NCBI GenBank assembly: GCA_963695075.1
Contig: CAVOFR010000007.1
Span: 124,001 to 188,000 of the forward strand
Direction: 5' to 3'
DNA from: CAWCAL01 sp963695075
GTDB taxonomy: Bacteria > Actinomycetota > Acidimicrobiia > Acidimicrobiales > CAWCAL01
DNA length: 64,000 bases
The notes under the pieces were generated by a model that was given only the letters and a program-made list of their open reading frames with translations, had not been told where the DNA came from and searched no databases. The position numbers were made by a program, and so were the translations under genes. Below are positions 27,610 to 36,508 of the stretch, in pieces; the stretch's first letter is position 1, and every line of letters begins with the position of its first letter.

Positions 27610-28340
27610 TTCAGCTCCGCCAGCATCTCCCGTCACGCTTCGGGGTCCTGCTCGCCCTAGCGGTCCCCGTCGCGATCACCGTGCTGGCCGGCGCCGCCTC
27701 GGCCCACGTCGAACCCACGAGCACCACGGGCGAATCAGGACGGAGAGCAGACATAGGATTCGTGCCCACTCACGGATGTGGAACCGCAGCCACGATCGGC
27801 GTCGACATCCAACTCCCCGACGATGTCGTCGATCCCATCCCCGCCGGCCCCGACGGATGGAACGCTCGGATCGAAGGCAAGGTCGTCACGTGGGACGGAG
27901 GACCGCTGCCCGATGGCGACGAGGCGACGTTCTCGGTCAATGTTCTCCTCCCTGACGCACCCGGGGTGACGCTGTTCTTCCCGACCATCCAGCGCTGCGC
28001 CGGCGACGAGGCCCTCGCCTGGATCCAGCGACCCGACGACGGCACCGATCAGGCCTTCCCCGCGCCGCGATTGTCCGTGGTCGAGGCGACCGGCCCACCG
28101 GGCACGACCACTCCGCCCGACCTTGTCGGCACCGGCTCGGTTCCGACGACGACGCCGCCGACCACCACAGGGCCGATCACCACGACGGCGATCTCGGGCG
28201 CGCCCGGCCCCCGCCTCGTCGCGGATGGTTCGGGATCGGACGGAACGTCGATGCAACCGGTCGGGATCGTGCTCGCGCTGGGCGGACTGGCGCTTCTCGG
28301 GGGGATCTACGCCATGCATGTCAACAGCCGTCGCGAGTGA
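27606..28340 (+). CDS. YcnI-like copper-binding membrane protein (DUF1775)
   Basis: A 244-residue protein: signal peptide, then mature N-terminal His (ASAHVEPTST), the DUF1775 beta domain with FVPTHGCGTAATIG and WDGGPLPDGDEATF, a Thr/Pro-rich linker at about residues 165-200, and a C-terminal membrane helix (GIVLALGGLALLGGIYAM). YcnI binds copper through the free N-terminal histidine and helps copper handling at the cell surface. Coupled to the CopC-CopD gene by GTGA. It ends 14 bases from the convergent sigma factor gene. Confidence 0.88.
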   Translation: MIQLRQHLPSRFGVLLALAVPVAITVLAGAASAHVEPTSTTGESGRRADIGFVPTHGCGTAATIGVDIQLPDDVVDPIPAGPDGWNARIEGKVVTWDGGPLPDGDEATFSVNVLLPDAPGVTLFFPTIQRCAGDEALAWIQRPDDGTDQAFPAPRLSVVEATGPPGTTTPPDLVGTGSVPTTTPPTTTGPITTTAISGAPGPRLVADGSGSDGTSMQPVGIVLALGGLALLGGIYAMHVNSRRE

Positions 28341-28354
28341 CGATGAGACCGTCC

Positions 28355-29227
28355 TCAGTAGGCGTTGGCCGCGACTTCGCCGACGCTCCGGATCTCATCG
28401 AGACGGCTCTTCCACACGCTCGCTTGCGAAACGTTGTGGGCGAACGTCGCCTTTCTGACCGCGACCCGACCCGAGACGTCCTCCGGCTGCACCCGGCGGG
28501 GATCGTACTGCGCCTCGATGCCTTCCTTCAGTGAGGCCAGGGCCTCGGATCGCAACTGTGAGATCCGCGACTCGGTGACACCCAGGAAGTCGGCCAGCTC
28601 CTGTGAGGTCTTGTTCTCGAGGAAGTAGCCCACGATCACCAGTCGCTGGCGCTCGGGCAACAGGCCGACCGCATCGCGCAGGTAGGCCTGTAGTTCGCGG
28701 TTCTCGAGTTCTTCGAGCGGTTCTACGGCGCTCTGGTCGACCAGAACGTCAACCAGCGTCATGTCCTCGTCCTGGCCGTCGTTGATCTCATGCTCCAGCG
28801 CGAGGACGACGGATCGGAACATGCGGTCCTGTAGACGGTTGAGCTCGGCCTTGGTCATACCCAGCTCTTCGGCCGTCTCGGCCACCGAAGGGACCCGGCC
28901 GAGGCGGGTGGCGAGCCGTTGTTCGGCGTTTTCGAGCCGGCGAGCCAGGTTGCGAACCGAACGTGGGGCCCAGTCTGCCGCCCGAACGGCATCGAGGATC
29001 GCCCCCCGGATGCGCTGGGCGGCAAATCTCTCGAACGGGACGCCGCGGTCAGCGTCGTAGCGCTGCGCCGCTTCCACCAGTCCCAGCGCTCCGGCACGGG
29101 CCAGCTCGTCACGGTCCACGTGTCGGGGAAAATGCACCGCCACCTGAAACACGATGTGTTTCACCAGGGGAAGATTCGCTTCGATCATCCCGTGGAGTTC
29201 TGCCTGCTGGTCAACCTTCGATGTCAT
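28355..29227 (-). CDS. FliA/WhiG-type sigma-70 factor
   Basis: A 290-residue sigma factor with regions 2, 3 and 4 and no region 1.1. Region 2 includes VDRDELARAGALGLVEAAQR and AQRIRGAILDAVRAADWAPR, the last part typical of the FliA/WhiG group; region 3 has RLGRVPSVAETAEELGM; region 4 has NKTSQELADFLGVTESRISQ. No flagellar or sporulation gene is nearby. The ATG at 29227 has GAGGAG seven bases before it. An extra 45-residue tail after region 4 is unusual. Upstream, the AT-rich TATTTTCGAAATATC near 29288-29302 stands out in high-GC DNA and may be a control site. Confidence 0.88.
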   Translation of the reverse strand: MTSKVDQQAELHGMIEANLPLVKHIVFQVAVHFPRHVDRDELARAGALGLVEAAQRYDADRGVPFERFAAQRIRGAILDAVRAADWAPRSVRNLARRLENAEQRLATRLGRVPSVAETAEELGMTKAELNRLQDRMFRSVVLALEHEINDGQDEDMTLVDVLVDQSAVEPLEELENRELQAYLRDAVGLLPERQRLVIVGYFLENKTSQELADFLGVTESRISQLRSEALASLKEGIEAQYDPRRVQPEDVSGRVAVRKATFAHNVSQASVWKSRLDEIRSVGEVAANAY

Positions 29228-29369
29228 GAATCACTCCTCGTCATCAGCCGAGGAGGGTTTCGTCAAGAATCGGGCCGGCCTTGAGAAGTATTTTCGAAAT
29301 ATCGCTCTGGGTCGATCCATCGGCACGTTGAGTGACGAAATTGAGGGAATCGGTCACATCTCGTGGTGA

Positions 29370-30356
29370 TCAGGCGACGGCGGCTCCCTCGAAGACCGCG
29401 GCGCGGACGCCGCGGCGAGCCAATTCGGTGAGGAACGGGAGCGGGTCGACCATGCCCGCCAATCCGCTCACACCGGTCCGGTTGAGTCCCCCGCGCCCGG
29501 CCAGCTCGGCGGTCAGCGCCGCCACCGCGGCGGCTGCCACCGCCGGTCGATCCATCGCGCCCAGGACCTGGACAACGGACTCGTCGCCCCGCCACCCGCG
29601 CAGCTCGACCCGGATCCCCCCCGGTCCTCCATCGTCGTGGGGAGGGCGAAGCATGGGAAGCCGGGCGGTCATCCGATTGCGGCGATTCGCCGCCACCCGG
29701 GCCGTGATCCGCCTGACTCCCTCGAACTCGGGAAGCAGCAAGAGCGGATCGGGTAGCGCGGCCCGGTAGCAATCCATGGCTCCGATGGGATCCGGAAACC
29801 AGTTGAGCTCCCGACCCGAGGCGGAGGGCCGCTCGATCCAAGCCCCGTCTCGCCAGTCCAGTGACGTGTTGCCGAGCGCCCGATGGTGCTGACGGGCACA
29901 GGCAGGGCCACCGGTACCACTTCTCGACACATGGATCTCGTCAACTCGATCGAGGGTCGCGGCACCGTGCCGCGCCAGGACACAGCTGAGCCCGGGCGAG
30001 AAACCACACCCGATCACGACGGGAACGCCGTGATCACAGGCCAGGCGATCGAGGCCCAGGAAGGTCCGGGTCTCTTCGAGGTCGTCGACCACGGACACGA
30101 CGGCGACACGTCGTAGGATCAGCTCTCGGGCGAGAACGGCTTGACCACCGCCGGGGCCACACAGCACAGCCACGTCGAGATCGGTCGGCCAGGTCTCCCC
30201 CATGGAGACCACCGACGCCTGATCACCGATCGATGCGACCACCTGATCTGCTCGACCAGGGGCCGTGTCCTGGATCAGAACCTGTGCTCCTGCCGCGACC
30301 AGCTGACGGCCCACGCGAACGCCTGTCGCTCCGGCACCGACGACGGCGGTCAGCAC
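29370..30356 (-). CDS. NAD(P)-binding dehydrogenase, saccharopine dehydrogenase-like
   Basis: A protein of about 328 residues opening with a Rossmann motif (AVVGAGATGVRVGRQLVAAG) and continuing with GCGFSPGLSCVLARHGA and SRSGTGGPACARQHHRA, as in saccharopine-dehydrogenase-like or dihydrodipicolinate-reductase-like oxidoreductases. Its reaction is not known. GTG 30356 places the Rossmann glycines at the normal distance from the N-terminus; the frame is open to GTG 30425, which would add 23 residues without homology. A short frame ending at 30358 lies immediately upstream and may be coupled to it. Confidence 0.75.
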   Translation of the reverse strand: MLTAVVGAGATGVRVGRQLVAAGAQVLIQDTAPGRADQVVASIGDQASVVSMGETWPTDLDVAVLCGPGGGQAVLARELILRRVAVVSVVDDLEETRTFLGLDRLACDHGVPVVIGCGFSPGLSCVLARHGAATLDRVDEIHVSRSGTGGPACARQHHRALGNTSLDWRDGAWIERPSASGRELNWFPDPIGAMDCYRAALPDPLLLLPEFEGVRRITARVAANRRNRMTARLPMLRPPHDDGGPGGIRVELRGWRGDESVVQVLGAMDRPAVAAAAVAALTAELAGRGGLNRTGVSGLAGMVDPLPFLTELARRGVRAAVFEGAAVA

Positions 30357-30357
30357 C

Positions 30358-30516
30358 TCAGCGCAGATCCGGTCCGGAGAGCTCTCGCCAGCCACCCTGC
30401 TGGGGTGGCGTTCCACCCGTCCCACGGAGCCGCAGGACCGACGCGACCAAGCCGGCCACGCCGATGGCCACGATTGCTCGTCGGATCAGTCGTCCTACGG
30501 TCAACTCTCGGTCCAA
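30358..30516 (-). CDS. Possible small membrane protein
   Basis: A 52-codon frame from TTG 30516 (or TTG 30504) to TGA at 30358-30360, encoding LDRELTVGRLIRRA, a hydrophobic stretch IVAIGVAGLVASVL and a short tail. The stop is followed one base later by the GTG of the dehydrogenase (TGAGGTG), which looks like translational coupling. It lies next to tRNA-Ile, where other actinobacteria keep a tiny DLW-39 protein, but I see no DLW motif. No strong ribosome binding site supports the start, so it may be chance. Confidence 0.3.
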   Translation of the reverse strand: MDRELTVGRLIRRAIVAIGVAGLVASVLRLRGTGGTPPQQGGWRELSGPDLR

Positions 30517-30547
30517 CTCGTCGCTTGGGGTCTGGGCGTCTCAACTG

Positions 30548-30621
30548 TGGGGCTAGCAGGAATTGAACCTGCGACCTCACCCTTATCAGGGGTGCGCTCT
30601 GACCGTCTGAGCTATAGCCCC
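30548..30621 (-). tRNA. tRNA-Ile (anticodon GAU)
   Basis: A complete 74-base cloverleaf on the minus strand. The acceptor stem pairs GGGGCTA with TAGCCCC, the D arm holds AGCTCAGACGGTCAGAGC, the anticodon arm CACCCCTGATAAGGGTG shows GAT, and the T arm is GCAGGTTCAATTCCTGC. The discriminator base is A, and CCA is not encoded. It is downstream of gyrB-gyrA and the DUF3566 gene, the usual position of tRNA-Ile in actinobacteria; no tRNA-Ala follows it here. Confidence 0.97.
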
Positions 30622-30646
30622 GGGTCGCCGACGGCGATCGGGCAGG

Positions 30647-31369
30647 TTACTCGACCACGGGTCGAGCGGTCTCCTCTTCTATCACCGACACACGGATTCC
30701 GCCCACCAGATCGCTGAGGAGATTGAACAGGACCGCGAGGACTCCAACGAAGAGCGCCCCACCTATGGCCATCGCTCCACCGGTGAAGACGGCGACGCGG
30801 AACATGAGGTCCGGGTCTACCGCGAACGACGTCAGATCGAAAAGCTCGATCACGAGATCCTCGAACTCGGTGATCACGCCGGCGTTCACGGCGAGGGACC
30901 ACAGAATCACGCCGGCCAGAACGATGACCACCCAGCCGGTGAGGAAGAAGAACAGGGAGAACTTGAGCACCGACCACGGATCGATGTGACGGATGGTCCG
31001 CCGCACCTTGCGGGCCCGAAGGCGCCGGTCCTTCAACCGGGAGCCCAACGTCGGCGGACCGTCTGTCTCGAGCTGCGCTCGGGGCTCGGGATCGGCCCGG
31101 GGAGCCGACTCGTCGCCAGGCTCATGGTCTTCGTCGAAGACGCCGGCCGGATCCTCGTCGACCCCGTCATCTTCCACATCATCCCCAGGGACACCGTCCT
31201 GCTCGATCGTGTCGACCGGGGATTCGACGTCGGCGGCCTCGTGGACCGGGTCAGGGTCTGGCGGGCCACCCGGCCGGTCGACGGGATCGGCCCCGGGGTG
31301 AGGCGGCGCGTCGTCGTCGGGGGCGGTCTGGTCTTGCGTCGCCGTACCGCTTACGACCTGTGGTGGCAT
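30647..31369 (-). CDS. DUF3566 membrane protein
   Basis: A 240-residue protein from ATG 31369. The first 115 residues are acidic and proline-rich without clear structure. After a basic stretch (LKDRRLRARKVRRTIRHI) comes the DUF3566 domain, with the conserved DPWSVLKFSLFFFLTGW and two long membrane segments (to WVVIVLAGVILWSL, and AMAIGGALFVGVLAVLFNLL). DUF3566 genes follow gyrA in most actinobacteria; their role is unknown. The long acidic head is larger than in many relatives. Confidence 0.9.
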   Translation of the reverse strand: MPPQVVSGTATQDQTAPDDDAPPHPGADPVDRPGGPPDPDPVHEAADVESPVDTIEQDGVPGDDVEDDGVDEDPAGVFDEDHEPGDESAPRADPEPRAQLETDGPPTLGSRLKDRRLRARKVRRTIRHIDPWSVLKFSLFFFLTGWVVIVLAGVILWSLAVNAGVITEFEDLVIELFDLTSFAVDPDLMFRVAVFTGGAMAIGGALFVGVLAVLFNLLSDLVGGIRVSVIEEETARPVVE

Positions 31370-31455
31370 GGTTCTCCCGTCGGTCACGTGCCGCTGTTCG
31401 TGACCACTCGCTCCGAGCTCACGGGCAAGTCTAGGAGAGTCGGTACCGCGAGCGT

Positions 31456-31779
31456 CTACGACTCGTCCGATCGTGCCGCTCGGGCCCTGGCCGACGCCCA
31501 TCCTCGCGTCACGGTCACGACCACCGTAGGACCGTCCCGGTCGACGTCAACCAACTCGACACCGTTGCTCTCGGCGATTGCCCGTGCCGCCCCGGTCCCC
31601 TCGGCCGCGGCGGCGAGCGCCACCGCGTCGGCAGCTGCCTGGGCTGCCGCCCGATCGACCAACAACCGTCCCATCACCAGAACTGCCGCCGCCGCCACCA
31701 CGGCAATCGCCAGCGTCAGTACCAACATGGGTAGTGCGACCTGAGCCCGGTCGCGGGACAATCCCGAATCCGTCGACAT
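31456..31779 (-). CDS. TadE/Rv3654c-like membrane-anchored protein
   Basis: A 107-residue protein with one N-terminal membrane helix (VALPMLVLTLAIAVVAAAAV) preceded by a short basic arm, then an alanine-rich helix (VDRAAAQAAADAVALAAAAEG). The pattern is that of TadE/TadG-like pilus assembly proteins and the Rv3654c family linked to secretion operons. Here it stands alone between gyrA and the DUF3566 gene, without tad ATPase or pilin genes. The small size and context make a precise role uncertain. Confidence 0.7.
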   Translation of the reverse strand: MSTDSGLSRDRAQVALPMLVLTLAIAVVAAAAVLVMGRLLVDRAAAQAAADAVALAAAAEGTGAARAIAESNGVELVDVDRDGPTVVVTVTRGWASARARAARSDES

Positions 31780-31853
31780 CGACGTACCTCCTCGTATGAA
31801 CCACTCGACCGGGGAAGTCGCTGGAGCGGGAGGCGGGCAATTCAGCCCGCAGA

Positions 31854-34382
31854 TCAGGATTCGGTGGTATTCGAGACCTCGGGCGACACATCGTCGCCCG
31901 GCTCGTCACCGTCTTCTTCGTCACTGGCCGGCGCGGGCGAGATAGCCGCGACGACTTCCTCCTCGCCGAGATTCATGACCCGGACGCCGGTGGCATCGCG
32001 GCCCTGCACGGAGACCTCGGCAACCGGTGTGCGGATGACCACGCCGCTCGAGTTGATCACGAAGATGTCATCCTCGTCGTCGACCATGAGCGCGCCGATC
32101 ACGTTGCCGCGCTGTTCGCTCACGCGCATCGATCGCATCCCGAGGCCACCTCGGCCCTTGCGGCTGAAGTGCTCCGGCTGGGTCCGCTTGCCGTATCCAC
32201 GCTCGGACATGACCAGGAGGTAACCGGAGTCTCGAACGACATCGCAACCGACGACCTCATCCCCCTCGCGGAGCTTCAAGCCTCGGACTCCTGCCGCGGT
32301 CCGTCCCATGGGACGGACCTGCTCCTCACTGAAGCGGATGGTCTGGCCCCGCGCCGAGGTGACGAACAGATCGTCGCCGGCGTTGGCGGGGATCACGCGA
32401 ACCAGCTCGTCGCCGTCCTTCAGTCTGAGAGCGATGAATCCGCCCTTCAGATTCTTGTCGTACTCGGTGAAGTTCGTCTTCTTGACCGTTCCACCCTTGG
32501 TGCAGAAGAACAGGTAGCGGTTGGTCTCGTAATCGCGCGTGTCGATGATTGCCTCGACGGACTCGTCGTCGTCGAGCTGCAGCAGGTTGACGATGGCGGT
32601 ACCGCGAGCCTGGCGGTCCAACATCGGGACACGATGGGCCTTCAGGCGGTACACGCGCCCCCGGTTGGTGAAGAACAGCAGGAAGGCGTGGGCTGTCGTC
32701 TGGACCAGGTTCGTGAGAACGTCCTCGTCCTTGAGGCGCGCTCCGGCCACACCCCTCCCCCCTCGGCCCTGGCTGCGGAACGCATCGATGGAGATGGCCT
32801 TGATGTATCCCTGCGAGCTGAGGGTGATGACGAGGTCCTCGTCGTCGATGAGGTCCTCGATGTCGTAGTCGCTGTCGTCGTCGATGGCGATCTCGGAGAT
32901 ACGATCCGACGCGAACTCGCCACGGACGTCGAGCAGTTCGTTCCTGATGACCTCCCGGACCTTCGCTTCGGAACCCAGGATCTCCTCGAGCTCGGCGATC
33001 TGCGCGACGAGCTTGTCGAGCTCGGTTTGAAGCTCCTCGCGGCCGAGCCTCGTCAAACGTCCCAGGGTCATCTGGAGGATGGCCTCGGCCTGCCGGTCGG
33101 AGAACTCGAACGGCTCGGCCTGGAGGGCCGCGTCAGCGGCCGCACGGTTCTCACTCCCGCGGATCGTGGCGATGATCTGATCGATCAGATCGAGCGCCTT
33201 CAGGAGTCCCTCGACGATGTGCGCCCGATCGCGGGCCTTGGCCAGCCGGAACTCGGACCGGCGCCGAATGACCTCGACCTGGTGGCCGAGATAGGCCTCC
33301 AGAGCCTGGCGAAGATCGAGCGTGCGCGGTACTCCGTCGACGAGCGCGACCATGTTGACCGAAAAGCTCGTCTGGAGAGGACTGAGCTGATGGAGACGGC
33401 GGAGGGTGATCTCGGCGGAGACGCCCTTCTTCAGATCGATGACCAGCTTGGTCTGGCCCTTGGCGGAGTAGTTCTCCACTCGGGAGATCCCCTCGATCTC
33501 ACGCTTGTTGACGAGATCACCGATCTTCTCGGCGATCGCCTCGACGCTGGTCTGGTACGGCACCGCGGTGACGACGATCTGACTCCGTTTTCCGTCCTCG
33601 ACCAGCTCGCTGACCGCTCGGAGCTTCATCGATCCTCGGCCGGTCCGGTAGGCGTCTCGAATACCGCCCAGCCCGAGGATCTCGCAGCCGGTCGGGAAGT
33701 CGGGCCCCTTCACGAACACGCACAGATCGTCGACGGTCGCGTCGGGATTGTCGAGGAGGTGAATCGTCGCGTCGACTACTTCGCCCAGGTTGTGGGGAGG
33801 GATGTTGGTCGCCATGCCGACCGCTATGCCCTGGCCGCCATTGACGAGGAGGTTGGGGAACCGAGCCGGTAGAACGACCGGCTCCTTCTCGCTGTTGTCG
33901 AAGTTGCCGACGAAATCGACGGTGTCCTCGTCGATGCTCTCCAGCAGGCGCATCGCCAGAGGGGCGAGGCGGCATTCGGTATAGCGCATGGCCGCCGGCG
34001 GGTCAGCGGGGGATCCGAAGTTGCCGTGCGGATCGATCAGCGGGTGACGCACGCTGAAAGGCTGACCCAAGCGTACCAACGCGTCGTAGATGGCCGTGTC
34101 GCCGTGCGGGTGGTAACGGCCCATCACGTCGCCCACCACGCGGGCACACTTCACGTGGGATCGATCCGGACGGAACCCGCCCTCGTGCATCCCCCACAGG
34201 ATTCGTCGATGCACCGGCTTGAGACCGTCACGAGCGTCGGGAAGGGCCCGGGTCACGATCACGGACATCGCGTAGTCCAGGAACGACTGCTCCATCTCCT
34301 CCTGGATCTCGATCGGCTCGATGGACCCGGCGGAGATCCCGCCGTATTCACCGCTGTCGTCGGGCGGTCGTTCGTCGCTCAT
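31854..34382 (-). CDS. gyrA: DNA gyrase subunit A
   Basis: The DNA-cleaving subunit of gyrase, 842 residues from ATG 34382. The catalytic tyrosine lies in AAMRYTECRL (Y134 with this start). The fluoroquinolone-determining segment reads HPHGDTAIYDALVRLG, with threonine where E. coli has Ser83. Six C-terminal beta-propeller blades, each ending in a variant of the RGxG/GRGG pattern, are followed by an acidic tail. A longer frame from ATG 34445 overlaps gyrB, but ATG 34382 has GAGG six bases before it and gives the usual N-terminus. Cotranscribed with gyrB. Confidence 0.97.
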   Translation of the reverse strand: MSDERPPDDSGEYGGISAGSIEPIEIQEEMEQSFLDYAMSVIVTRALPDARDGLKPVHRRILWGMHEGGFRPDRSHVKCARVVGDVMGRYHPHGDTAIYDALVRLGQPFSVRHPLIDPHGNFGSPADPPAAMRYTECRLAPLAMRLLESIDEDTVDFVGNFDNSEKEPVVLPARFPNLLVNGGQGIAVGMATNIPPHNLGEVVDATIHLLDNPDATVDDLCVFVKGPDFPTGCEILGLGGIRDAYRTGRGSMKLRAVSELVEDGKRSQIVVTAVPYQTSVEAIAEKIGDLVNKREIEGISRVENYSAKGQTKLVIDLKKGVSAEITLRRLHQLSPLQTSFSVNMVALVDGVPRTLDLRQALEAYLGHQVEVIRRRSEFRLAKARDRAHIVEGLLKALDLIDQIIATIRGSENRAAADAALQAEPFEFSDRQAEAILQMTLGRLTRLGREELQTELDKLVAQIAELEEILGSEAKVREVIRNELLDVRGEFASDRISEIAIDDDSDYDIEDLIDDEDLVITLSSQGYIKAISIDAFRSQGRGGRGVAGARLKDEDVLTNLVQTTAHAFLLFFTNRGRVYRLKAHRVPMLDRQARGTAIVNLLQLDDDESVEAIIDTRDYETNRYLFFCTKGGTVKKTNFTEYDKNLKGGFIALRLKDGDELVRVIPANAGDDLFVTSARGQTIRFSEEQVRPMGRTAAGVRGLKLREGDEVVGCDVVRDSGYLLVMSERGYGKRTQPEHFSRKGRGGLGMRSMRVSEQRGNVIGALMVDDEDDIFVINSSGVVIRTPVAEVSVQGRDATGVRVMNLGEEEVVAAISPAPASDEEDGDEPGDDVSPEVSNTTES

Positions 34383-34422
34383 GGTTGCCTCTGCGTCACG
34401 GGAAGGAACGGGGTCATCGGCT

Positions 34423-36348
34423 TCAGATGTCGAGGAATCGGACATCCTTGGCGTTGGTCTGGATGAACTTCTTGCGGCGGTCGACGTCGTCGCCCATCAA
34501 AGTGGCGAACACTTCATCGGCGATGGCTGCCTGTTCGACCGATACCTGGAGGAGGGTCCGGCGTGTCGGATCCATCGTCGTGTCCCACAGTTCGGCCGAG
34601 TCCATCTCGCCCAGCCCCTTGAGTCGGGCGAAGTCGGCTTTGTGATCGGGATGATCCCCGATGAAAGCCTCTTTGGCCGCGTCGTCCTTCAGGTAGATCT
34701 TCTCCTTGCGGATCTCTGTGGAATAGAGCGGCGGCTGGGCGATGAACACGTGGCCGCCTTCGACCAGCTCGCGCATCTGACGGAAGAACAAAGTGAGCAG
34801 GAGGGTCCTGATGTGTGATCCGTCGACGTCAGCATCACAGAGGATGATGACCTTGTGGTAGCGGAGGTTGGCGACGTCGAATTCCTCAGCGAAGCCGGCA
34901 CCGATCGCCTGCGCCAGGGCTGTCACCTCGTTGTTCTTCAACATCTTGTCGATACGAGCGCGCTCGACGTTGAGGATCTTGCCTCGGATGGGGAGGATTG
35001 CCATGGTGCGCGGGTCGCGGGCATCCTTGGCCGAACCACCGGCCGAATCACCCTCGACCACGTACAGCTCGGACTCACGCGGCTCGCGCGACGAACAATC
35101 AGCCAGCTTGCCGGGCAACCCGGCACCGTCGAGTGCGGACTTCCGTCGGATGTTCTCCCTGGCGTCGCGAGCCGCGATACGGGCCCGTTGAGCATGCACG
35201 GCCTTGGTGACGACGCGTTTGGCCTCGGACGGATGCTCCTCGAACCAGTCGGTCAGCCGCTCATTGGTGGACTTCTGCACCAGCGATCGAACCGAGACGT
35301 TCCCCAGCTTGGCCTTCGTCTGGCCTTCGAACTGGGGATCCCTCAATCGGACCGAGACGATGGCGGTGAGCCCCTCACGGATGTCCTCACCCGAGAGATT
35401 GTCATCGGTCTCCTTCAGCACGCCTCGGTCCTTCGCGTAGGCATTGACGACGCGGGTCAGGGCGGCTCGGAATCCCTCGACGTGCATCCCACCCTCAGTG
35501 GTGTTGATGCCGTTGGCGAAACTGTGGATTCCGTCGTGGAAACCAGTGTTCCACTGGAAGGCGATCTCGACCTCCTGGTCCTCGTCCTCGCCTTCGAAGT
35601 AGCCCACGTCACTGAACAGGGACTCCTTGGCAGCATTGAGATGCTGCACGAAATCGATGATCCCACCCTCGTAGTGGAATACATGTGGGGTCGAGTCGTG
35701 ACCGGCACGCTGATCGACCAGATGGATGGCCAGACCTCGATTGAGGAACGCCATCATCTGGAATCGTTCGGTCAGCGTCTGGGCGCGAAACTCCGTGCCT
35801 TCCTTGAAGATGCTCGGATCGGGCCAGAACCGTACGGAGGTCCCGCTTCGTCCTCCCGGGGCATCGCCGCTCATGGCCAGGATCTCGTCGGGCTCACCGC
35901 CGTCGACGAACGACATCGAGTGACGTTTGCCGTCCCGGTCGATGTCGACTTCGACCCGACGCGACAGCGCGTTCACCACCGACACGCCCACGCCATGGAG
36001 ACCACCGGAGACCTTGTAGCCGTCCCCGCCGAACTTCCCGCCCGCGTGCAGAACGGTGAGAACGACTTCGGCCGCGGATTGACCCTGTCCCTCGTGCACG
36101 TCGACCGGGATGCCCCGACCGTCGTCGATGACCTCACACCCACCATCGGCGAGCAAGGTCACGTCGATCCGGCTGGCGTGGCCGGCCATCGCCTCGTCCA
36201 CCGAGTTGTCGACGACCTCGTACACGAGGTGGTGGAGACCGGACGGGCCCGTCGAGCCGATGTACATGCCGGGACGCTTTCGGACGGCCTCGAGCCCCTC
36301 GAGTACCTGGATGTCCTTCGCGTCGTAGGAGTTAGTTTGCTGCGCCAC
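34423..36348 (-). CDS. gyrB: DNA gyrase subunit B
   Basis: The ATPase subunit of gyrase, 641 residues. The GHKL motifs are clear: VYEVVDNSVDEAMAGHA, the glycine-rich DDGRGIPVD, and the lid near GKFGGDGYKVSGGLHGVG. The TOPRIM domain has EGDSAGGSAKD and DADVDGSHIRTLLLT; the C-terminal tail closes with NAKDVRFLDI. The start is GTG 36348 with AAAGGG about eight bases upstream. The leader of about 110 bases contains a hairpin. Confidence 0.97.
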   Translation of the reverse strand: MAQQTNSYDAKDIQVLEGLEAVRKRPGMYIGSTGPSGLHHLVYEVVDNSVDEAMAGHASRIDVTLLADGGCEVIDDGRGIPVDVHEGQGQSAAEVVLTVLHAGGKFGGDGYKVSGGLHGVGVSVVNALSRRVEVDIDRDGKRHSMSFVDGGEPDEILAMSGDAPGGRSGTSVRFWPDPSIFKEGTEFRAQTLTERFQMMAFLNRGLAIHLVDQRAGHDSTPHVFHYEGGIIDFVQHLNAAKESLFSDVGYFEGEDEDQEVEIAFQWNTGFHDGIHSFANGINTTEGGMHVEGFRAALTRVVNAYAKDRGVLKETDDNLSGEDIREGLTAIVSVRLRDPQFEGQTKAKLGNVSVRSLVQKSTNERLTDWFEEHPSEAKRVVTKAVHAQRARIAARDARENIRRKSALDGAGLPGKLADCSSREPRESELYVVEGDSAGGSAKDARDPRTMAILPIRGKILNVERARIDKMLKNNEVTALAQAIGAGFAEEFDVANLRYHKVIILCDADVDGSHIRTLLLTLFFRQMRELVEGGHVFIAQPPLYSTEIRKEKIYLKDDAAKEAFIGDHPDHKADFARLKGLGEMDSAELWDTTMDPTRRTLLQVSVEQAAIADEVFATLMGDDVDRRKKFIQTNAKDVRFLDI

Positions 36349-36389
36349 GGCGCGCCCTTTCAAACAGACCAGATTCGAGGTGATCAACC

Positions 36390-36404
36390 GGCGGTTCGAC
36401 CGCC
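36390..36404 (-). terminator. Hairpin in the gyrB leader / DUF721-gyrB gap
   Basis: GGCGGT and ACCGCC form a perfect 6-bp stem around a TCG loop, 42 bases before the gyrB start. There is no T tract on the minus strand, so a simple terminator is doubtful; it may be an mRNA leader structure. About 60 bases further upstream on the minus strand, TAGAAT (36469-36464) would serve as a -10 element for gyrB, but no good -35 was seen. Confidence 0.35.
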
Positions 36405-36508
36405 GAACGGGGCCTGTGACACTGCAGAAAAGGCAAGCCCGGCGGGGAGATCACGTGGGTTACATTCTACCAGTTACATCCCCCTCGACCGCGCCAGAGC
36501 AACGGGTT

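Noticed and set aside
33990..34150. Threonine at the GyrA Ser83 position as quinolone resistance
   Set aside because: Natural variants at this site are common between phyla; sequence alone does not show resistance.
34383..34445. Longer gyrA start at ATG 34445
   Set aside because: It overlaps gyrB, has poor ribosome-site spacing, and adds residues not seen in the family; ATG 34382 has a good site.
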